A DNA stretch of 64,000 bases, from the NCBI GenBank assembly GCA_017893485.1, contig CM030367.1:145627767-145691766 (forward strand). The letters are read 5' to 3'. Below are positions 56,576 through 64,000 of this stretch, in pieces. Position 1 is the stretch's first letter; every line of letters starts with the position of its first letter. This DNA comes from Hemerocallis citrina. Its lineage: Eukaryota > Streptophyta > Magnoliopsida > Asparagales > Asphodelaceae. Made by a program: the position numbers and the translations under genes. The notes under the pieces are model-generated. The model was not told where the DNA came from. It was given only the letters and a program-made list of their open reading frames with translations, and did no database searches.

Positions 56576-57497
56576 CCCAGTTCGAAACCTGCTTAACACA
56601 GGGGTGCAGCGGCAGCCTTAGTCCCGAGATGAATGCATCGTCGGGAAAGATGCATTACCCTGGTGCGACGGTTGTAGTTGGGCGAATGCCGGGGCTCGGA
56701 ATTAAGACTTCGAACTCCCGGGGAATGAAGTAGGAAGCCCTCAAAATGTGAAGGTAGTCCACCTTCAAGACACACGGGATGCCGTCCATTCGGATCTTCA
56801 CCCGACTCTCGTCGTCCGGTACCGGAGGAAGAGGGTTGACATCTTTGACATCGTCGGGGTACATCTTAATCGACCCCAGATTTTTAAATTAGACTGGGGG
56901 AAACTCGAACCCCGGTCTAGGGGCATATTTTTCTGGAGGAGGGAGGCTATCCGGAAGGCTTAACTTCCTTTTCTTCTGACGAGGACGAGCCTTCCTCTCA
57001 GGAGACGACGTCAACAAAGGTGGCAAAGGCGGAAGATCACTCTCGACCTTGACTGCCCCTCCTGCTGTGCCTTCGCCAGCACCCTCCTGATCGGGCTCCC
57101 CTTCATCCTCATCATCCTCATCATCCTCAACAGCGCCCTGTCCCTCAGGATCCTGATCCTCGTCCTCCTCATCCTCCTCTTCACCCTCAACATCCTGGTC
57201 CTCCTCATCCTCCTCATCATCCTCGACATCCCCCTCAACATCCTGATCGTCCTCATCATCCTCGACATCTTCCTCTTCCTCTTCCTCCTCCTCGCCCTCA
57301 TCCACAGACTCCTTCCCCGGCCTTCGGGATCTCAGAGGCGACACAACGAAGACAACATCACCACCGCCGTCCGACCCAGGTTCTGACAAAACCTCCTCCT
57401 TGATCCTATACTTGCTCAAAGACGAAGACATTTTTGACTCGGCTTCCTTCGCAGAGCGGCCTGACGAGCTTGCCTCGGAACTGGAATGAGAGCACAA
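56576..57497 (-). pseudogene. Antisense extra ORF (aORF) of element 3, N-terminal half
   Basis: Open from about 57497 to 56889 and on, with frame breaks, to about 56590. It encodes an SSSGRSAKEAES start, a long E/D-rich acidic tract (about 57300-57080), KKRKLSLPDSLPPPEKYAPR, and the beginning of the 'gypsy-type transposon' like domain (SRVKIRMDGIPCVLKVDYL, then IPREFEVLIPSPGI). The start codon of element 2 (ATG) reads ATA here. The remaining half of the domain and all coiled-coil exons are deleted, with the break joining the 223-bp repeats at about 56576. Homology to element 2 is clear; function unknown. Confidence 0.75.
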
Positions 57498-57834
57498 TAT
57501 TACTAAACAGAAATACTAACCTGAGATATATACCATGCAATCACCAAAAAAGTTGCCGACGGCAAGTAAGACACTGTTCTTAAAAAATTGGAAGATGCAA
57601 TTAAAGAAATTAAGAAAAGAAAAGTGGGGAGGGGGGGGGGAGATTTATAGCGGAGAAAGCGACTCCTCGATTTTCGCAATCAGACCTGGCCGTTGGATCT
57701 TAATCATCAAGATCTAACGACCATTGAGATCTAGAGTTGCTTCGATTCTTGCGCACATGACGTCAGCAGTTGGCACAAAATTACCCTAATGCCCCCAGGT
57801 CTTTTCCAACAAACAGGCTTTTTTGAAAAGTCAG
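57498..57834 (+). other. Spacer 5' of the aORF in element 3
   Basis: Matches 26261-26590 of element 2 (both have a G-run of about 10, GGATCTTAATCATCAAGATC and GATTCTTGCGCAC.TGACGTCAGC). As the shared upstream region of the antisense ORF it could hold its promoter; TGACGTCA near 57759 is a bZIP-type palindrome. No TATA box is obvious. Confidence 0.5.
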
Positions 57835-59765
57835 AAAGCTCGACGCTCGGATCTCATCACGAGCCCCAAATTCCTCTTCTATTCAACAAAAGGGTCGACG
57901 CTCGGATGGCACCGCGAGCTGCAAACTCCTCCTCTATTTCACATGAGGCTCGGAGCTCGGATGGCATCACGGGCCCCAATTTCCTCTTCTATTCAACAGA
58001 AGGGTCGACGTACGGATGGCATCGCGAGCCACAAACTCCTCTTCTATTTCTATTTCACAGAAGGCTCGGAACTTGGATGGTCCCGTGAGCCCCAAATTCC
58101 CCTTCTATTCAACAGAAGGGTCGTAGCTCGGATGGCACTGCGAGCCGCAAACTCCTCCTCTATTTCGCATGAGGCTCGGAGCTCGGATGGCATCGCGAGC
58201 CCCAAATTTCTCTTCTATTCAACAGAAGGGTCGATGCTCGGATGGCATCGCGAGGCACAAACTCCTCCTCTATTTCACATGAGGCTCGGAGCTCGGATGG
58301 CATCGCGGGCCCCAATTTTCTCTTCTATTCAACAGAAGGGTCGACGCTCGGATGGCATCGCGAGTCACAAACTCCTCTATTTCTATTTCACAGAAGGCTC
58401 GGAACTCGGATGGCCCCGCGAGCCCAAATTCTCCTTCTATTCAACAGAAGGGTCGACGCTCAGATGGCACAGCGAGCCGCAAACTCGTCCTCTATTTCAC
58501 ATGAGGCTTGGAGCTTAGATGGCACTGCGAGCCGTAAACTCCTCCTCTATTTCGCATGAGGCTCAGAGCTCGGATGGCATCGTGAGCCCCAATTTTCTCT
58601 TCTATTCAACAGAAGGGTCGACGCTCGGATGGCATCGCGAGCCACAAACTCCTCCTCTATTTCACATGAGGCTCGGAGCTCGGATGGCATCGCGGGCCCC
58701 AATTTCCTCTTCTTTTCAACAGAAGAGTCGATGCTCGGATGGCATTGCGAGCCACAAACTCCTCCTTTATTTCACATGAGGCTCGGATCTCGGATGGCAT
58801 CGCGAGCCCCAATTTCCTCTTCTATTCAACAGAAGGGTCGACGCTCGGATGGCATCGCGAGCCACAAACTCCTCCTCTATTTCACATGAGGCTCAGAGCT
58901 CGGATGGCACCGCGAGCCCCAATTTTCTCTTTTATTCAACAGAAGGGTCGACGCTCGCATGGCATCGCAAGCCATAAACTCTTCCTCGATTTCTATTTCA
59001 CAGAAGGCTCGGAGCTCGGATGGCATCGTGAGCCCCAGTTTCCTCTTCTATTCAACAGAAGGGTCGACGCTCTGATGGTATCGCGAGCCACAAACTCCTC
59101 TTCTATTTTACATGAGGCTCGGAGCTCGGATGGCATCGCGAGCCCCAATTTCCTCTTCTATTCAGCAGAAGGGTCGATGCTCAGATAGCATCGCGAGCCA
59201 CAAACTCCTCCTCTATTTCTATTTCACAGAAGGCTCGGAGCTCGGATGGCACCGCGAGCCCCAATATCTTTCCCTATCTCACAGAAGGGTCGATGCTCGG
59301 ATGGCATCGCGAGGCACAAACTCCTCCTCTATTTCACATGAGGCTCGGAGCTCAGATGGCATCGCGAGCCCCAGTTTCCTCTTCTATCTCACAGAAGGGT
59401 CGACGCTCGGATGGCATCGCGAGCCCAATATCTTCTCCTATTTCACAGAAGGCTCGGAGCTCGGATGGCACCGTTAGCTCCAATATCTTTCCCTATCTCA
59501 CAGGAGGTTCGGAGCTCGGATATCACCGTGAGCCGTAGAGACTTTTACTCCTAAAGCATTAAATAAAATGAAATCATTACATTCCATTCAGCCGCCACTA
59601 CCAACTTCGGGGGCTCGGACCTCGGATGAAAGCGCGAGCCCCAGAATCACCCTTCTATTCACAGGAGGCTCGGAGCTTGGATAACACTGCGAGCCCCAAG
59701 ATCCCCTCTAATTCACAGGAGGCTCAGAGCTCAGATGGCACCGCGAGCCCCAAAACCCTCCTCTA
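57835..59765 (+). repeat. 110-bp dimeric tandem repeat array of element 3
   Basis: About 16 copies of a 110-bp unit made of two related half-units, one with CTCCTCTATTTCACATGAGG and GCTCGGAGCTCGGATGGCAT, the other with TCTTCTATTCAACAGAAGGG and TCGACGCTCGGATGGCATCG. Single half-units of the same kind form the array of element 2. All long ORFs here (SISHEARSSDGIASP-type) are artefacts. Confidence 0.93.
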
Positions 59766-60140
59766 TCCAACAGGCGAGGGGCACGACTGTCGACCCCCAT
59801 GCTCGGCAAGAAGACCCCTACTCGGCAGATCTCGACATCCCATTGCTCTTCCAACTAGCGAGGGGATCGTCTCTACCGACCCTAGACTCTCGACTAGCCG
59901 TGCTCCAACCTAACAGTCCTTGACGTCCCCTTGCTCTTCCAACTAGCGAGGGGATCGTCTACCGACCCTCTACGATCGGCCAGCCGAGCTCCAACCAAAT
60001 AGACCTTGACGTCCCCTTGCTCTTCCAACTAGCGAGGGGATCGACTACCGATCCTCTATGATTGGCCAGCCGAGCTCCAACCTAACAGACCTTGACGTCC
60101 CCTTGCTCTTCCAACCAGCGAGTGGATCGTCTGCCGACCC
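59766..60140 (+). repeat. About 85-bp tandem repeat array of element 3
   Basis: Four copies or so with CTTCCAACTAGCGAGGGGAT, CGTCTACCGACCCTC and CCTTGACGTCCCCTTGCT. Counterpart of 27511-27900 in element 2. Confidence 0.88.
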
Positions 60141-60430
60141 GCGAAGACCGTCTGCCGACCCTCGAAGCTCATCTGCCGACCATCGATGCTCGTCTACCGG
60201 CCATCGACGCTCGTCTACCGACCCTAGGGGCTCGGCAAGTGTTGCTCCGACTCCTGCGCCTCGCACCCTGCATGACTCCAATAGGAAATCCCTTCATCCT
60301 ACCCCCCTGGTCTCTTCTGGAAGGAACAGATCCTATTCCTCACCGCACACACCACCCTGCTCTTCCTACGGAGGCAAAGAACCACTCCTACACGGCTGGA
60401 TCACCCAACCCTCCAAGAGTGGGAGGCTCC

Positions 60431-60930
60431 TGATATGGGTCAGATGACATGGCCCCTTCTAGGCCACAGGATCCCCTCATGAAGCGTGCACTGCCAATCA
60501 TCCGAATCCGCCACGTCAGCATGAAAACCGCTCAGGCCTCCGCCACGTCAGCTTGGAAACTGCCCAGGTTTCCGCCATGTCAGCCCTATACCGCTTGGGC
60601 TTCTGCCACGTCAGGCCCACGGGCAACGGGGTCCAGATCCGATTGGCCTCTCCTATAAATACCAGACCCTCTACCCTTTATCCAGGTAATCAATCTTTCC
60701 CCCCTCAAAACCCTAGTTACTGTTACTCTCTCAGTAGCTGACTAGATCATCGGAGGGTCTATCACCGGGACCAACCCCGGTGTTCCTAGACCGTGTGCAG
60801 GTACACGAGACCTCGGATCCGAGCCTCCTGGTTCGAGCCGAGTATCCAGTCTCCACCTCACTCCCGCCTACTTCCTAACAATGCGCCCTGCTGAGGGTCA
60901 TCCGCACCGGAGCTTCCTCCACCACTACAA
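60431..60930 (+). repeat. 3' LTR of element 3 (end missing)
   Basis: Starts TGATATGGGTCAGATGACA after the polypurine tract and follows the 5' LTR to CTCCACCACTACAA at about 60930, where the 5' copy goes on for about 58 more bases. It keeps the four ACGT-core motifs (near 60510, 60542, 60574, 60604), TATAAAT at 60654-60660 and the hairpin at 60763-60782. It lacks one 20-bp stretch of U3 present in the 5' copy. Confidence 0.9.
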
Positions 60931-61210
60931 AATTAATTATTAATTCCCTATAAGTTTTGTTGGTTGGAATACTAGAATAGAAACGTACCAATAAACAATT
61001 TCATTTGTTGGACCCAATTCATTCCTCCAAATCTCATTCGATTTTTTGTGATGGCAATATCACCTGCAGGATTTAGAAATGAGATTAGGGAGGACTAATC
61101 AAACACATAGTGAGCTAATATTTGATGATAACTATTAAAAATCTGACCTTTAATCTTTGAAATGCGGTTAGAGCTTTAATATTTGATGACCTTTAATGAA
61201 CTTTAATATT
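60931..61210. other. Spacer with an inverted remnant of the element 4 LTR
   Basis: 61104-61172 (CATAGTGAGCTAATATTTGA, then AAAATCTGACCTTTAATCTT and GCGGTTAGAGCT) is the reverse complement of the U5 end of the element 4 LTR at about 48835-48905. The rest is AT-rich host DNA without a gene. Confidence 0.65.
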
Positions 61211-61835
61211 TGATGGGAATCTTCCTTCCCTAACTGCATCCAATACTCCCTTCCCAGATTTTCATCTGATCACTGTCCCATCGTCCTCGACACTCAAGTA
61301 ATTACACGTCAGGTCCACTATTTCCGGTTTGAAAAAGCTTGGCTACAACACTCCTCATTCGTCTCAGCGGTTGAAGATTGGTGGAAAACCTTCTCGTGCA
61401 CTGGGAATCTGGTCGATATCTTTGCAATCAAGCTTAAGCTTCTCAAGAGAAGGATTCGAAGATGGAGGAATGATACCTTTGGCCATATCCCAACCAGAAA
61501 AAAACAGCTCCAAGAGAAACTCCTCAAATTCGAGATTGAGGCTGAGCAACTCCCCACTGTGGTTGACTCCCTCAAGGAAACCCAAATTGAGCTCCAAAAT
61601 CTAATCCAGACCGAGGCAGTGTATTGGAGGCAAAGGTCGAGAGTGCAATGGATCAAGGAAGGAGATGCAAATCATAAATTCTTTCACTGCATTGCTAATG
61701 GGAGAAAGAGACATAACTTCATCCACAGTCTCATCATTGATGAAACCCTTATAACCTCTCCCACTCTTATCAGAACTGCTTTCGAGAATCACTATCAAGC
61801 AATTTGTGGTACAACTCTTCAGTGTGATTTTCCTA
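61211..61835 (+). pseudogene. LINE (non-LTR retrotransposon) ORF2, endonuclease end and linker
   Basis: One open frame runs from about 61211 to 61835. It has the terminal motif of the apurinic endonuclease domain (SSDHCPIV) near 61255, then a charged linker with WRQRSRVQWIKEGDANHKFFH and RKRHNFI, conserved in plant L1-type LINEs just before reverse transcriptase. The start of the element is missing on the left. It is interrupted at 61836 by a TRIM; removing that insert and one copy of its 5-bp duplication rejoins the frame with 62998 onwards. Confidence 0.88.
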
Positions 61836-62300
61836 TGTAATGCCCCTCCCCAATACTGGGACAATTTTTATTATTTTTAGAAGAAAAATTAGATACTATG
61901 TAGTACAACTGTCCATCACAGGCTGTCTCTCAAAAGGTGGTTAACCAATTAGGTAACTCTTGATCATAGACAATTTTATTTATATTAAATTATTTTTTGT
62001 CTACTCCTGATATGGGATAACTATCAAATCCATCTCTTTTTATTACTCAAATCCTGTGTACATATTAGTAAGAGACCCATGGGCCCCCCCTCAATATGCC
62101 ACGTCATCCATACTAAACCAAGGCAATGTTATGCCTTCTTCCCTTCACAGAACTGGGTGGGGCCCATTCCAATGGTAACGTCATCACCAATTCAACAATT
62201 CAACACAACACATTCTGTGCATTTCCATACCCGTGGCCCCCCTTTACAACCTTCTCTCTCCATATATATTTATATATTCTTGAAATTACGTGGTATTACA
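61836..62300 (-). repeat. TRIM LTR, 3' copy on the minus strand
   Basis: 465 bp; plus-strand ends TGTAATGCCCC and GGTATTACA. It is nearly identical to the other copy, with scattered substitutions. Confidence 0.9.
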
Positions 62301-62527
62301 TACACTCCACCTTTAGAAATCAGCGTCCTCACTGAGTACAGGGCATGCCATCTAGCGCAGGATCCTTCTTTCTAGCCGATGTGGGGTCATCCTCAATCCC
62401 GATAATTCTGGAGATCAGTCCCACACCGTAGGTATGCAACTCGATAATTCTGGGGACTATCTCACACCGCAGATCATACTGAGGCTCTCTCCCACACCCG
62501 GTATCGAAAGTCGGCTCTGATACCATT

Positions 62528-62992
62528 TGTAACGCCTCGCTCCAATACTCAGACAATTTTTATTATTTTTAGGAGACAAATTAGATACTATGTAGTACAA
62601 CTACCCACCACAGGCTGTCTCTCAAAAGGTGGTTAACCAATTAGGTGACTCTTGATCATAGGCAATTTTCTTTATATTAAATTATTTTTTGTCTACTCCT
62701 GATATGGGATAGCTATCAAATCCATCTCTTTTTATTACTCAAATCCCGTGTATATATTAGTAAGAGACCTGTGGGCCCCCCCTCAATATGCAACATCATC
62801 CATACCAAACCAAGGCAACGTTCTGCCTTCTTCCTTTCACAGAACTGGGTGGGGCCCATTCCAACGGTGATGTCATCACTAATTCAACAATTCAACACAG
62901 CACATTTTGTGCCTTACCATACCCGTGCCCCCCCTTTACAACCTTCTCTCTCCATATATATTTATATATTCTCGAAATTATGGGGTATTACA
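62528..62992 (-). repeat. TRIM LTR, 5' copy on the minus strand
   Basis: 465 bp; plus-strand ends TGTAACGCCTCG and GGGTATTACA. A TATA-rich stretch ATATATAAATATATATGG on the minus strand near 62955-62975 is the likely promoter. Confidence 0.9.
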
Positions 62993-64000
62993 TCGTATTG
63001 ATTGGCAATCCCTTTATCCACCAAATGACATTAACTTGGAGCATTTAGATGACCCATTTACTATGGAGGAGGTTAAAATGGTTGTCTTCGGTATGAGCGG
63101 TGACGAAGCACCAGGCCCCAATGGATTCTCGATGAGCTTTTATCATACTTTTTGGGACACTATCAAAGATGACCTATTTGCCATGCTGCAGTCGGTGCAG
63201 AGAGGAGACACTGACCTAGACAGATTAAACTACTCCAACATTATCTTAATTCCTAAGTGTGAGGATGCAAATTCAGTCTCTGATTTCAGACCTATCAGCT
63301 TGCTCAACTGCTCCTTCAAAATCTTCACCAAAATCCTCGCCAACAGGCTTAGCCCTATCCTCCACTCCCTTGTGTCCTCCTCTCAAAGTGCCTTCCTGAA
63401 AGGTAAATCAACAGTGGACTGTTTTCTTGTAACACATGAAGCTATCAACCTCTGCAGTAGACGTCACTCGGATGCACTTTTGTTCAAGATTGACTTCACT
63501 AAAGCATTCGACACAGTGAGTTGGGAATTTTTAGACCAGCTTCTAATTGCTAGAGGCTTCGGACCAGCTTGGTGCAAGTGGATTCATATGATCCTGAGGA
63601 CTAGAAAAATCATCAATTCTCATTAATGGAAAGGGGGGAAGACAAATCAACTCCAAGCGAGGACTAAAGCAGGGGGATCCTTTATCGCCAATGCTCTTCA
63701 TCTTAGCAGTTGATGTACTAGCTCAGATGCTTTTTAGTGGTCGAAGAAATGGTGCTTTCTCTCCTCTTCCTGTCCGGGGCTCCCTTGCAAATCTAACAGT
63801 GCTGCAATTTGCAGGTGACACACTGATTTTTTTGTAAAGGTGATGAACATGACGTTATCAACCTCAAAGTAGCACTACAACTTTTTGCAAACGTCTCTGG
63901 TCTGGCCATAAATTTCAATAAGTCCTCGATCATTTACATTGGTAAATCTAGGGCGAAGCTACAGGCATTTTCCACCATTCTAGGCTGTAAGGAAGAATGC
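62993..64000 (+). pseudogene. LINE ORF2, reverse transcriptase domain (window ends inside)
   Basis: Non-LTR reverse transcriptase of the plant L1 type. Seen in order: DEAPGPNGF (finger region, near 63100), FRPISLLN near 63284, KIDFTKAFDTVSW (motif A, about 63486), LKQGDPLSPMLF (motif B, about 63666) and motif C FAGD at 63808-63819, where the family has FADD. One extra base in an A-run near 63605 and one extra T in a T7 run at 63827-63833 shift the frame. With a lost catalytic Asp, two frameshifts and the TRIM insertion it is dead. The element continues beyond the window. Confidence 0.9.

Larger units (their letters stand above)
49157..60930 (+). mobile_element. Tat/Retand Ty3/gypsy element 3, nearly complete but decayed
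   Basis: Plus-strand element with 5' LTR, PBS, gag, pol, 223-bp repeats, antisense aORF (N-terminal half only), further repeats, polypurine tract (60416-60430) and a 3' LTR that lacks its last 60 bp or so. Relative to element 2 it has an internal deletion that removes the pol C-terminus and the 54-bp array (junction near 55177) and another that removes the coiled-coil half of the aORF (junction near 56577). No target-site duplication is found, which fits the missing 3' end. Confidence 0.9.
61836..62992 (-). mobile_element. TRIM (terminal-repeat retrotransposon in miniature), 1157 bp
   Basis: Two 465-bp LTRs (61836-62300 and 62528-62992) flank a 227-bp interior with no coding capacity. The interior ends, on the minus strand, with the PBS TGGTATCAGAGCC (62514-62526), complementary to initiator tRNA-Met, so the element is transcribed leftwards. 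A purine-rich tract (CTAAAGGTGGAGTG) precedes the other LTR. Target duplication TCCTA (61831-61835) and TCGTA (62993-62997) differs at one base. It relies on another element's proteins. Confidence 0.93.

Noticed and set aside
55066..56600. Several overlapping Trp/His/Pro-rich ORFs on both strands
   Set aside because: They follow the 223-bp repeat with shifting frames and have no independent support.
49152..60934. A 5-bp target duplication for element 3 (AAGAG against AAATT)
   Set aside because: The bases do not match, and the 3' LTR end is missing, so none is expected.

Overview
The window is nuclear DNA of a flowering plant, probably a eudicot: it has plant Ty3/gypsy clades (chromovirus and Tat/Retand), a TRIM, a LINE, CACTA, hAT and Helitron DNA elements, AT-rich host DNA and one intron-containing plant pectin methylesterase gene. 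It is an accessory, repeat-dominated region, with about one host gene in 64 kb. No RNA gene, CRISPR array or bacterial operon was seen.

Layout. 1-5490: 3' half of a plus-strand Tekay/Del-like chromovirus (integrase with chromodomain, then a 4.1-kb 3' LTR). 5491-13701: a minus-strand Tat/Retand element ('element 1': 5' LTR, PBS, gag, pol, antisense extra ORF) whose 3' end is cut by the Tekay element. 13702-16139: outer part of a minus-strand Tekay-like 5' LTR. 16140-28101: plus-strand Tat/Retand 'element 2', starting in mid gag and ending 17 bp into its 3' LTR. These three junctions read as a nest, each element inserted in the next, with all left halves outside the window. 28102-32660: host DNA with the pectin methylesterase gene (28853-31001, minus), a 544-bp Helitron and a 389-bp hAT MITE. 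32661-37456: a CACTA element carrying a captured sulfate-transporter gene fragment. About 37460-48936: a Tat-like non-autonomous 'element 4' with LTR, PBS, a gag remnant, an inserted Tekay-type LTR and more than 3 kb of tandem repeats. 49157-60930: Tat/Retand 'element 3', nearly full length but decayed. 61211-64000: a LINE, truncated by the window and split by a 465-bp-LTR TRIM.

How the parts relate. Elements 1-3 share one plan: LTR, PBS, gag, protease, reverse transcriptase, gypsy RNase H, second RNase H, integrase, tandem repeats, an antisense intron-containing ORF with an acidic N-terminus, a 'putative gypsy-type transposon' like domain and coiled coils, more tandem repeats, PPT, LTR. Because the copies are homologous, the window itself shows how they decayed: most in-frame stops in elements 2 and 3 sit where another copy has CAG, CGA or TGG, the pattern expected from methyl-cytosine deamination. 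The pectin methylesterase looks intact and is the only gene here likely to act in host physiology (cell-wall pectin de-esterification). Boundaries were read by eye from terminal motifs and target-site duplications; family names come from recognised motifs, not database searches.
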